A stretch of DNA of 64,000 nucleotides, taken from Viridilinea sp964592425. GTDB lineage: Bacteria > Chloroflexota > Chloroflexia > Chloroflexales > Chloroflexaceae. Position 1 is the first letter of the stretch; each line of letters opens with the position of its first letter. Positions 24,376 through 31,902 of this stretch are shown piece after piece. The translations under genes and the position numbers were made by a program. The stretch lies in contig CAZQCG010000018.1 of NCBI GenBank assembly GCA_964592425.1, positions 24,196 to 88,195 of the forward strand, in the 5' to 3' direction. The notes beneath the pieces were generated by a model. That model had not been told where the DNA came from. It was given only the letters and a program-made list of their open reading frames with translations, and searched no databases.

Positions 24376-25149
24376 CTAACCAAGGGTAGTTCGAGCGGCT
24401 TCGAAGAGACGGCCAAGCCCCGCGCTGACGTCCGGGTGGTCAAACTGAGGCTGCCAGGTAGCGGTGCTCAGGAGATCACTAATGACGAAGCCGGCGGCGA
24501 TCTGCACGCCGCGCATTGCGGCGACGGCAAAGAGGGCGGCCGCCTCCATCTCGACGGCCAGGACACCGTGGGCCTGGTAGTGCGCGATCTGGGCCGGCGT
24601 CTCGCGAAAAATGGCGTCAATCGTCCAGCTTGGCCCAGCGACCGGAGGCGTTGGCCCACGGTTGAGGGCAGCACCAAAGGCGGCGCTCAAGGCTGGGTCA
24701 GGCAGGGCCGGATCGTCCGGGTGGGCCAGGTAGTGCGCCGAAACACCTTCGTCGCGCACTGCCTCGCCGCAGAGCACCAGGTCGCCAATTTGCAGCCCTG
24801 GATCGATGGCTCCGGCGGTGCCGATGCTGATGAACTGCCGCGCACCCATGGCGATCAGCAACTCCATCAGCATGGCAGCAGCCGGTGCGCCAATGCCGAA
24901 CTCGGCGGCAAGCACGACCCTGCCGCCAGTGGAGGGCAGCGGGTAGAGTTTGCCGGTGACACAGGCGACCCGCTCGGGTTGCTCGGCGGCAATGACCTGG
25001 CGCAGCAGGCTGCGCTGGTAGCAGAAGATCACCCCGGACGGTGCGAGGGCTGGCGGGATCCAACCCGCCGTGCGAAAATAGGCCAGTTGCTCGGCTGGCT
25101 CAAAGTGGGCCGCAGCATGCTGTCTGGCAGCGAGACGCGGAATGGCCAT
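24376..25149 (-). CDS. Nucleoside phosphorylase (uridine/purine phosphorylase family)
   Basis: A 257-residue PNP/UDP-type phosphorylase. It has the phosphate-binding GIGAPAAAMLMEL and IGTAGAIDPGLQIGDLVL segments, and the ribose/base site VLAVEMEAAALFAVA, with the Glu-Met-Glu that contacts ribose. It cleaves nucleosides with phosphate in salvage. The particular base is not certain. ATG 25149 is chosen since AAAGGA lies upstream. It is divergent from the amidase gene with only 29 bp between start codons, so their Shine-Dalgarno regions lie almost back to back. Confidence 0.88.
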   Translation of the reverse strand: MAIPRLAARQHAAAHFEPAEQLAYFRTAGWIPPALAPSGVIFCYQRSLLRQVIAAEQPERVACVTGKLYPLPSTGGRVVLAAEFGIGAPAAAMLMELLIAMGARQFISIGTAGAIDPGLQIGDLVLCGEAVRDEGVSAHYLAHPDDPALPDPALSAAFGAALNRGPTPPVAGPSWTIDAIFRETPAQIAHYQAHGVLAVEMEAAALFAVAAMRGVQIAAGFVISDLLSTATWQPQFDHPDVSAGLGRLFEAARTTLG

Positions 25150-25178
25150 GGTTGAGATTCCTTTGAGGAGCTTTTTGC

Positions 25179-26741
25179 ATGAATCAGCTTCCCGACTATA
25201 GCCGGATCGGTAGCGAGGTCTACGAGCAGTCAATCGGTGCGCTCCAGGTGGCAATGGTGCGCGGTGAGTTGCATGCGTTGACGCTGGTGCAGGCTTACCT
25301 GGCGCGAATTGCCGCTCTCGACCAGGGTGGCCCGGGCCTTGGTGCGGTGCTTGAGCTGAACCCCGAGGCTGAGGCTTACGCTGCGGCGCTTGATGCCGAG
25401 CGTGCTGCTGGCCATGTACGTGGCCCCCTTCATGGTATACCCATCCTGCTCAAAGACAACCTTGATACAGCCGACCAGACCCACACGACGGCTGGCTCAC
25501 TGGCGCTGCTTGGCTCGCGGCCACGGGCCGATGCGACGGTGGTGCGACGTTTGCGTGAGGCTGGTGCGATTCTGCTTGGGAAGACCAACCTGAGCGAGTG
25601 GGCCAATTTTCGCTCGAACCGCTCGACGAGCGGGTGGAGCGCACGTGGGGGGCAGACCCATAATCCCTATGTCCTTGAGCGTAACCCCTGTGGTTCGAGC
25701 TCTGGCTCGGCGGCGGCAACGGCGGCCAGTCTCTGTGCTGCGGCGGTCGGTACCGAGACCGACGGCTCGATTGTCTGTCCCTCATCGCTTTGCGGGGTGG
25801 TGGGGATCAAGCCGACGGTGGGCCTGACCAGTCGGGTCGGAGTGATCCCGATCAGCACAACGCAGGATACGGTTGGCCCGCACGCACGCAGCGTCACCGA
25901 TGCGGCGCTGCTGCTGGCCGTACTGGCCGGGCCTGACCCGCACGATCCGGCGGGTGCAAGCGTGGCCGCCGCCGATTATCTGGGTGCGCTGCAGCCAGGC
26001 GCGTTGCGCGGGGCCCGGCTGGGGGTGGTGCGCGACGCGGGGCTGGTGGGCTACAACCGCCATACCGACGCCGTCTTTGAGCAGAACCTGACCCTTTTGC
26101 GTGATGAAGGGGCCATCCTGATCGATCCGCTCAGCCTTGGTGCCGATGAGTCCGAGCTGGGTCGTGCCGAGTTTACCGTGCTGCTCTATGAGTTCAAGGC
26201 TGGCCTGGAGGCGTACCTGGCAACCCGCGAGCCGCTGCCGGGCTGGGCGGGGCCACTGGCACCGCGCACGATGGCCGAGTTGATCGCTTTTAACGAGGCC
26301 CACGCCAAGCGCGAGCTGCGCTACTTTGGCCAGGAGTTGTTGGTGAAGAGCGCGGCGACCAGTGGACTCAGTGCGCCAGCCTACCAGGAGGCCCTGGCCC
26401 TCAGCCGTGATACGACGCGGCAGCGGTTTGACGAACTCTTTGCCAACTACCGGCTCGACGCCATCGTTGCACCGACGGCCCAGCCAGCCTGGATCACCGA
26501 TCTGCTCAATGGCGACCGTTACGCCGGTAGCAGCTCGGGGCCGTCCGCCCGGGCTGGCTACCCGATCGTGACCGTCCCCAGCGGCATGGTCGCTGGGCTA
26601 CCGCTCGGTCTGAGCCTGCTTGGACGGGCCTTCAGCGAGGCGCGGCTGATCGGGCTGGCCTTCGCCTTCGAGCAGGCTGCCAATGCCCGCAGAGCGCCAC
26701 GCCTGTTGCCCCACACTGAGTTGGAACCACCTACCAGTTGA
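25179..26741 (+). CDS. Amidase-signature family enzyme
   Basis: A 520-residue amidase. The Ser-cisSer-Lys triad is visible: Lys in GIPILLKDNLDT (about 88), the Gly/Ser-rich box RNPCGSSSGSAAATAA with the cis-Ser, and the nucleophile Ser in VGTETDGSIVCPS. Length and motif order match aryl-acylamidase / GatA-like enzymes; the ordinary Glu-tRNA amidotransferase is less likely because no gatB/gatC lie nearby. It hydrolyses a carboxamide of unknown nature. GAGGAG precedes ATG 25179. Confidence 0.9.
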   Translation: MNQLPDYSRIGSEVYEQSIGALQVAMVRGELHALTLVQAYLARIAALDQGGPGLGAVLELNPEAEAYAAALDAERAAGHVRGPLHGIPILLKDNLDTADQTHTTAGSLALLGSRPRADATVVRRLREAGAILLGKTNLSEWANFRSNRSTSGWSARGGQTHNPYVLERNPCGSSSGSAAATAASLCAAAVGTETDGSIVCPSSLCGVVGIKPTVGLTSRVGVIPISTTQDTVGPHARSVTDAALLLAVLAGPDPHDPAGASVAAADYLGALQPGALRGARLGVVRDAGLVGYNRHTDAVFEQNLTLLRDEGAILIDPLSLGADESELGRAEFTVLLYEFKAGLEAYLATREPLPGWAGPLAPRTMAELIAFNEAHAKRELRYFGQELLVKSAATSGLSAPAYQEALALSRDTTRQRFDELFANYRLDAIVAPTAQPAWITDLLNGDRYAGSSSGPSARAGYPIVTVPSGMVAGLPLGLSLLGRAFSEARLIGLAFAFEQAANARRAPRLLPHTELEPPTS

Positions 26742-26825
26742 ACTGTTACGCGCCCGCCTTGCATTGCATCATACGCTATGTGGTATACATTCCTGGTGGA
26801 GGTTGATCATGGCATCTCTGCATAA

Positions 26826-26930
26826 TGCGCCCTCACGCGGGCGGCGAGTGAGTGGTCGCAAGCCTACGTCGGGGCCTACCCCTCCAGCTTCTTTATCGAT
26901 CGCAACGGGGTGGTACGCTCGATCTACTTT
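26826..26930 (+). pseudogene. 5' piece of a disrupted thioredoxin/TlpA-like gene
   Basis: In the frame starting after a TAA at 26823, the translation reads ...SEWSQAYVGAYPSSFFIDRNGVVRSIYF (shown broken: YPSSFFIDRNG is the TlpA-type cis-Pro loop followed by a turn). The N-terminal half of the thioredoxin domain is missing. The frame stops making sense at TTT 26928-26930, where the IS element begins, and resumes at 28405. Confidence 0.7.
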
Positions 26931-26988
26931 GTGTTGGGTAGCGCGAGTGCCCCGCTGCTTGCGGCGGGGGTGAAGCGCGTTTCATGGC

Positions 26989-27111
26989 CAGGGCATGAGC
27001 AAAGTCCGACGCCCCCCTCCTAACCTCCCCCCAACGGGGGGAGGTGTCCGGCTCCCGCCCCCAGCGGGGGCGGGTTGGGGTGGGGGCGACAACGACTTTG
27101 CACATGCCCTG
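26989..27111. mobile_element. MITE-like element, copy A (18-bp TIR, 10-bp target duplication)
   Basis: The ends CAGGGCATGAGCAAAGTC (26989-27006) and GACTTTGCACATGCCCTG (27094-27111) are inverted repeats with one mismatch. The flanks are perfect 10-bp direct repeats GTTTCATGGC (26979-26988 and 27112-27121). The inside holds C/G-rich palindromes and no gene. It was inserted into the left end of the tnpB element, so it is the younger event. A related copy lies at 41628-41772. Confidence 0.85.
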
Positions 27112-27188
27112 GTTTCATGGCTTGGAGACGTGACAAACCACTCTCGATATGGTATACTAGAATTATCCGAACATATGAGTGCCGCAGG

Positions 27189-28397
27189 ATGAGTACCCAC
27201 CAGAAAGCATACCGCTACCGGCTGCTGCCGACCTGTGAGCAGGAGGCGGTCTTCGTGCGGTGGGCAGGGGCGCGGCGCTGGGTGTACAACACCTTTCTCG
27301 CACGGCGCATCGCGCACTACCAAGCGACCGGCAAGACGCTCTCCTTCAATGCGATGTGCCGGGAGTTGACCGTCCTCAAACGGCAACCGCAGACGGCGTG
27401 GCTGCGGGAGTGTAACGCCCAATCATTGCAGCAAGCCCTCCGCGATCTGGCTAAGGCGTTCGTGAACTTCTTCGAGAAGCGGGCGCGTTTCCCTCGCTTC
27501 AGGAGCAAGAAGCGCGACCGGCCCTCGTTCCGCCTGCCGGCGGAGGTGTCCGTTCAGGGTGGCGACCTGTACGTGCCGAAGGTCGGGCTGGTGAAGCTCA
27601 TCCAGCACCGCCCGCTGGAGAGCGAGGTCAAGAGCGCCACGTTCACGCAGGATGCGACCGGGGCGTGGTACGTCACCCTGGTGGTGCGGTTCGAACTGCC
27701 CGACGTAGCCCCGCCGCCGCCCGCCCCTGAACAGGTGGTGGGGGTTGACCTGGGCCTCAAGGAGTTGGCCGTCCTCAGCGACGGGGAGCGGGTAGCAGCT
27801 CCGAAGCACTATCGGCGGGTGGAGCAGCGCCTTGCTCGTCTCCAGAAGCGGCTGTCCCGCTGTCAGAAGGGGAGCAAGAACCGCGAGCGGATCAAGCGGC
27901 GGGTAGCCCGCCTGCATCTGAAGGTCGCCAACCAGCGCCGTGACTTCCTGCATCGGCTCTCCCATCGGCTGACACGTGACTACGACGGGGTCGTGATAGA
28001 GGATCTGAACGTGAAGGGCCTCGCGAAAACCAAGCAGGCCAAGAGCGTTCACGATGCCGGGTGGGGCGAACTTCGCAGGCAGCTCACCTACAAGGGACGC
28101 TGGGCTGGCAAGCCGCTGGTGGTGGTCGGGCGCTTCTTCCCGTCGTCGCGCCTCTGCCCGTCGTGTGGGGCCGTCAACGCCGACCTCACCCTCGCTGATC
28201 GGGTCTGGACGTGTGCGTGCGGTGCAGTTCACGACCGCGATCTGAACGCCGCCCGCAACATTCGAGCTGAGGGGCTGCGCCTCCTCCGCGCCGGGGCGGT
28301 CCCCCGGTGCGTTCCCGCCCCCCGAGTGCCGGTAAGCCCTGCCACCGGCAGGCCAGGCGCGACGACGGGGGAAGCCCCGGCCCAAGGGCCGGGGTGA
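27189..28397 (+). CDS. tnpB: TnpB RNA-guided nuclease-like protein (IS200/IS605 family)
   Basis: A 402-residue TnpB, the ancestor family of Cas12. The RuvC-like catalytic residues appear intact: Asp187 in VVGVDLGLKELAV, Glu271 in VVIEDLNVKGL and Asp351 in HDRDLNAARNI. The zinc ribbon Cys323/Cys326 (CPSC) and Cys342/Cys344 (CAC) lies between the last two. The stop TGA falls directly after the right-end hairpin, so the guide (omega) RNA is expected to overlap the 3' end of the gene and the element's right end. ATG 27189 is chosen as the start of the conserved N-terminus. TATACT at 27155-27160 could be its -10. Confidence 0.95.
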   Translation: MSTHQKAYRYRLLPTCEQEAVFVRWAGARRWVYNTFLARRIAHYQATGKTLSFNAMCRELTVLKRQPQTAWLRECNAQSLQQALRDLAKAFVNFFEKRARFPRFRSKKRDRPSFRLPAEVSVQGGDLYVPKVGLVKLIQHRPLESEVKSATFTQDATGAWYVTLVVRFELPDVAPPPPAPEQVVGVDLGLKELAVLSDGERVAAPKHYRRVEQRLARLQKRLSRCQKGSKNRERIKRRVARLHLKVANQRRDFLHRLSHRLTRDYDGVVIEDLNVKGLAKTKQAKSVHDAGWGELRRQLTYKGRWAGKPLVVVGRFFPSSRLCPSCGAVNADLTLADRVWTCACGAVHDRDLNAARNIRAEGLRLLRAGAVPRCVPAPRVPVSPATGRPGATTGEAPAQGPG

Positions 28398-28404
28398 AGT
28401 TCAC

Positions 28405-28467
28405 AAGGGGCCAATGTCCCATAGTGTGGTTGTTGGCACCGTCGAGGCCCTGCTCGCCGAGGATTAG
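28405..28467 (+). pseudogene. 3' piece of the disrupted thioredoxin/TlpA-like gene
   Basis: The frame AAG-GGG-CCA-ATG... to TAG 28465-28467 reads KGPMSHSVVVGTVEALLAED, a TlpA-like C-terminal helix. It continues in frame with the 5' piece if the IS is removed. It ends 3 nt before the lgt start, so the intact gene was probably co-translated with lgt. Confidence 0.65.
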
Positions 28468-28470
28468 GGC

Positions 28471-29229
28471 GTGTACCCACTGATCGAACTTGGCCCTTTG
28501 CGTCTGAGCAGTGGCGGCCTGGCCCTGCTGGCAGCAGCCTACCTCTGGCTCTGGCTCTTCGAGCGGACCGCTGGCCGTATGGGTGGCCACAGCCTGACTG
28601 CGCATGCAGCGGCGTGTGGTCTACCCGCCCTGCTGGGGGCGCTGGTAGGAGCCAGGCTCTGGTACGGCCTGCTGAGTCTGCCGCGCTACGCTGAGAATCC
28701 ACGCCTCTTCCTGGCCTTCAGCCTGACCGATCTGGCCTGGCCTGGGGCGATCATGGGCGGAGCCCTGATCGGCTGGTTCTGCCTGCACCGGCGCAAGATC
28801 GGCCCCGAATGGCTACGCCTCGCCGATGCTGCCGCCCTGGCGCTGCCCTTGCCGATGGCCCTGGGGGCCCTCGGAGCCTTGCTGAGCGGCGAAGCCTTCG
28901 GGTCCCCGACGGCATTGCCCTGGGGCATCCCGCTACACGGCACCCTACGCCATCCGACCCAACTCGTCTATGCCCTGGTGGCTCTGCTGGCCTGGATCTG
29001 GCTGCGTTCCAGACCGCATGGGGCTGCCGGTCGCCTGGCGGCGCAGCTCTTGCTGATCAGTGGCCTGCTGCTGATCGAGCCCCTGCGGGCCGATGCGTTG
29101 CGTCTGCCCGGTGGCCTGGGGGCCGGGCAACTCTTTGGGCTGGGGCTCGTGCTGGAGGCCTTGTGGTTCCTGCGGCCTGCTGCTGCGGAGCTTGAGCCGG
29201 ACGTCAGCGGCGAGGATGCACCAGCTTAA
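28471..29229 (+). CDS. lgt: Prolipoprotein diacylglyceryl transferase-like protein
   Basis: A 252-residue membrane protein with about seven hydrophobic helices. Lgt landmarks include the first-helix region LGPLRLSSGGLALLAAAYL, GARLWYGLL, GALGALLSGEAFG (in place of the usual GRxGNFxNGExxG) and LRHPTQLVYALVALLAW (family RHPSQLYE). Lgt adds diacylglycerol to the lipobox Cys of prolipoproteins, and this window encodes at least two such lipoproteins. The glycine-rich signature is weakly conserved, so it may be a divergent paralogue. GTG 28471 follows a truncated thioredoxin-like gene by 3 nt. Confidence 0.8.
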   Translation: MYPLIELGPLRLSSGGLALLAAAYLWLWLFERTAGRMGGHSLTAHAAACGLPALLGALVGARLWYGLLSLPRYAENPRLFLAFSLTDLAWPGAIMGGALIGWFCLHRRKIGPEWLRLADAAALALPLPMALGALGALLSGEAFGSPTALPWGIPLHGTLRHPTQLVYALVALLAWIWLRSRPHGAAGRLAAQLLLISGLLLIEPLRADALRLPGGLGAGQLFGLGLVLEALWFLRPAAAELEPDVSGEDAPA

Positions 29230-29251
29230 GAAGGTATTCTTTTATGAGCCG

Positions 29252-31786
29252 TCACTGCTCAGCAGGCGGATCGCTACCATCGGCTGGTAGCCCCTCGCTG
29301 CGTTCATGGCGCTCACGCTGTTCACGCATCCGACGCAGGCGGGCAACCATAGCGGCGGCATCGGGTAATACGGCCGGGTGCTCCAACGATGACGGGGCCG
29401 CAGGCGCAGGCGGCAGCGGGGCATCAAGTGGCAGTGGGGCGTCAAGTGGCAGTGGGGCGTCAAGTGGCTCCACTGGATCCGGCTCACCCGGCAATGGCAG
29501 CGCAGGCTGTTCAGGCGGCAAGCTCGCCGCTACGGGGCCAGGCTGAGGTAGATTACGGCGACCGACACGACCGCGCTCGGTACGGGACGGTGGGGCCAGC
29601 TTAGCCTGGCTCGGCTCGGGCTGGGCCGCTGGCTTAGCCTGGCTCGGCTCAGGCTGGGCCGCTGGCTTAGCCTGGCTCGGCTCGGGCTGGGCCAGCAAAG
29701 ACGGGCTATCGACCGCAGGGGAGGGCGGCGTAGCAGGCTGAAGTGGTGCAGGAGCAGGGGCAGGCCGACTCCCACCAAGCACACTGAGCAACCAGTCCAT
29801 ATCGGTGCGCGCCAGGGGCTCGATCAGCGGGTCACTGCGCCCATCCAGGGCCAGGTCGTAGGCCAGGGGCAGCAGGTCTTCGAGATGCTGGTAGAGCCAG
29901 GCCGCCATACCATTGCCGCCGGGTTGGGCATCAACAAAGTAGATTCGCCGCGCCTCGGCATCGTAGGCTGGCACCAGGCTGGTGACTTCACTCAGGGCGT
30001 AGAGTGGCAAGGCCGCCGTCAGGCACCAGCCAACCAGTTGGCCGCTTGTGTTGAGCGCCGAGGGCAGGTCGATCCAGAGGGCTGGAGCGCTCCAGGTGGT
30101 GCTTAACGGTGGGTTGAGCGCCCGCTCGGCGGGGGCATTGCCGGTGAGCGCCTCGCGGTAGCCATAGATCTCTTCGTCAACCACCACACGGCCCCAGGCC
30201 AGGTCGCGCCCACGCAACGTACGCTGGTCGCGGCGGTCGCGCACGCGCACACTACAGTGGCGCAGGGGCAGGGTTCGCCGTGGCTCGGAGGTAGTGCGGA
30301 GAGTCAATTCCAGGCCAGCATCATCGCGGGCCGTGACGCGGTAGCCGCCGCGGAAAGGCGGTAGGGCCGCGCCGACGAAGCCCCAGCGGTCGAAGGTAGC
30401 CACATCAAGCACACCCAGGATGGCACCATGCTCATCACGCACCAGGGCGGGCGGGCTGCCTACCGCGTGCAGATCGAAGCTGGTGTAGGGCTCACTATCG
30501 CCGGGTAATGGCTGCCAGGCTGGCTCGGAACCCGGCAGGCGCAACAACTGGTCTTGCTGCTCAAGGCGTGTAACAAGCGACTCAGCATGCCACTCGCCAA
30601 TCTCAGCAAGGCTGAGGGGGCGTTCACTGGCGGCACAGACGAGGTGCATCGCTTCGACATAGGCGTTGGACGGTGCGGCAACCCATGTCGGGGCCGGACG
30701 ATCCAGCAGGCCGACCTGGGCCGGGCCCTGGGCCGCCAGGCGGGCCATTGTTCGCTCGACCAGATCATCGCCCAGCAGCAATACGCTGAGCTGAGCCCCA
30801 TCAAGGGCCTGGCGGAGCTGGCCAGCACTATCTCCGGCAGCGATCAGGATCTGCACCTGGGCCGGCAATGGACTTGGGCCGACACTCACTGTGGGCTGAT
30901 CGGCACCGATCTGCGTGCGCAGCAGGGATACCTCAAAAGGCGCACAGGTGACATGTACCGAGGCCCCGGTACGTGCCATATGCAGAGCCATGATCGTCGC
31001 TTCACGCACACGCTCGCCGGAAGTGCGCCAGAGGGCCAGGGCGCTAACAGGGGCTGGCGTATCATCGGCAGTGATCAAGCGCCAGCTCATGCCACTGATC
31101 AAGGCCAGAGCTTCGTCGGCCCCATTGATCGGCGCAACGGTGGCTGCCAGGCGTGGTGGGCGATCCGGCGCAGCCAGGCGCCTGGCGCGCAGCAACAGGG
31201 CCGCCAGGTGCGCAGCAGCGACCCCAGTATAACGGTGGGCTTCGGTGATCAGGATCAGGCCGAGTTGAGCCCAGAAGGTGGCCCAGGCCCGGTCGTGGTA
31301 GCGCAGCAGGCGCGCATGAAGCATATCCGGGGTCGTCACCACCAGTGGAGCCCCCATCGCCGCCCGCAGATCCTCGCCCCAGGCTACACCTACCGGCAGC
31401 GGCTCAGCCATCGCCTGGGTGATGCGGACAAGCCCATTGGCGTGGGACCGTGCGGCTGGGCGATCCGGGGCTAACAAGAGCGCCGTCACAGGCGCCTCGG
31501 CCCGCAGCAGGTCAAGCGTCAACAGATGGGCCGTCTGGCGGGCCGGTAGCCCGCCGATCAGCGCCAACGGCTCCCCACGCCGTAACGCGGCCAGAGCCAG
31601 CGACTGGTGCTGGTGGAACGGTTCACCCGTCACAGTCACCCAGGCATGGGCCAGGGCCTGACTGATCGGCAGGTGGCTGATGCGTGCCCCGGGCCGCACC
31701 GCAGCGGTGCGCAGGGCAATCAACGGACTCTCGCCGCGGCTGCGCTGGCGAGCGAGGGTATTGAGGGCCTCGATCAGGTCGGCCAT
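29252..31786 (-). CDS. Degenerate YprA/Lhr-like helicase with DUF1998-type C-terminal domain
   Basis: About 844 residues. The N-terminal half follows superfamily 2 helicases of the YprA/MrfA kind, but the Walker A site is GGLPARQTAH instead of GxGxGKT, and the DEAH box is ILITEAHRYTG. ATP hydrolysis therefore seems unlikely. The segment FVDAQPGGNGMAAWLYQHLEDLL matches the DUF1998/MZB-like C-terminal domain, but the Cys cluster is not seen. The last ~170 residues are Pro-rich with tandem repeats. ATG 31786 (MADLIEAL) is chosen because a -10 at 31834-31829 would place the upstream ATG 31828 before the transcript start. It may be a structural partner rather than an enzyme. Confidence 0.75.
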   Translation of the reverse strand: MADLIEALNTLARQRSRGESPLIALRTAAVRPGARISHLPISQALAHAWVTVTGEPFHQHQSLALAALRRGEPLALIGGLPARQTAHLLTLDLLRAEAPVTALLLAPDRPAARSHANGLVRITQAMAEPLPVGVAWGEDLRAAMGAPLVVTTPDMLHARLLRYHDRAWATFWAQLGLILITEAHRYTGVAAAHLAALLLRARRLAAPDRPPRLAATVAPINGADEALALISGMSWRLITADDTPAPVSALALWRTSGERVREATIMALHMARTGASVHVTCAPFEVSLLRTQIGADQPTVSVGPSPLPAQVQILIAAGDSAGQLRQALDGAQLSVLLLGDDLVERTMARLAAQGPAQVGLLDRPAPTWVAAPSNAYVEAMHLVCAASERPLSLAEIGEWHAESLVTRLEQQDQLLRLPGSEPAWQPLPGDSEPYTSFDLHAVGSPPALVRDEHGAILGVLDVATFDRWGFVGAALPPFRGGYRVTARDDAGLELTLRTTSEPRRTLPLRHCSVRVRDRRDQRTLRGRDLAWGRVVVDEEIYGYREALTGNAPAERALNPPLSTTWSAPALWIDLPSALNTSGQLVGWCLTAALPLYALSEVTSLVPAYDAEARRIYFVDAQPGGNGMAAWLYQHLEDLLPLAYDLALDGRSDPLIEPLARTDMDWLLSVLGGSRPAPAPAPLQPATPPSPAVDSPSLLAQPEPSQAKPAAQPEPSQAKPAAQPEPSQAKLAPPSRTERGRVGRRNLPQPGPVAASLPPEQPALPLPGEPDPVEPLDAPLPLDAPLPLDAPLPPAPAAPSSLEHPAVLPDAAAMVARLRRMREQRERHERSEGLPADGSDPPAEQ
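29418..29471. repeat. In-frame 18-bp tandem repeat, three units
   Basis: Three copies of GGGGC(A/G)TCAAGTGGCAGT follow without gaps. On the minus strand they encode LDAPLP repeats in the Pro-rich tail of the helicase-like protein. The units are nearly identical, so copy number may vary between strains. Confidence 0.85.
29599..29693. repeat. In-frame 33-bp tandem repeat, nearly three units
   Basis: Units start at 29599, 29632 and 29665 and differ by one base. On the minus strand they encode AQPEPSQAKPA repeats in the Pro-rich linker of the helicase-like protein. Confidence 0.85.
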
Positions 31787-31828
31787 CGGCGACACCGTAT
31801 ACGCTGCATTGCTCTCGCTGCTGTGCAT

Positions 31829-31834
31829 ATTGTA
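31829..31834 (-). promoter_or_regulatory. -10 box of the helicase-like gene
   Basis: TACAAT on the minus strand, with TTGGGC 16 nt upstream as a partial -35. The start of transcription would be near 31822, which favours ATG 31786 over ATG 31828 for the gene. Confidence 0.45.
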
Positions 31835-31902
31835 TCATGGGCATTAGCATGCCCAAACAGGGCCAGAGGGAGGCTCACTGAGCGTCCAGGGGAGGAATGG
31901 AT

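Larger units (their letters stand above)
26931..28404 (+). mobile_element. tnpB-only IS200/IS605-type insertion sequence
   Basis: Removing 26931-28404 joins TTT (26928-26930) to AAG (28405-28407) in frame and restores a thioredoxin-like tail, which fixes both ends. Each end carries a GC hairpin followed by TGAAG. At the left, CCCCGCTGC/GCGGCGGGG (26950-26969) then G-TGAAG. At the right, CCCCGGCCC/GGGCCGGGG (28375-28394) then TGAAG and the terminal TTCAC. Subterminal hairpins without inverted repeats or target duplications are the rule in this family. There is no tnpA, so movement would need a helper. A 123-bp MITE-like insertion sits in its left end. Confidence 0.85.

Noticed and set aside
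27423..28385. A 320-codon minus-strand open frame within the IS element
   Set aside because: It is antisense to tnpB, whose catalytic residues are intact; no domain is visible.
29418..29693. Tandem repeats as a CRISPR array
   Set aside because: The units follow without spacers and encode in-frame Pro-rich repeats of one protein.
31787..31828. ATG 31828 as start of the helicase-like gene
   Set aside because: A TACAAT box immediately upstream would put the transcript start after this codon; the downstream ATG 31786 fits better.
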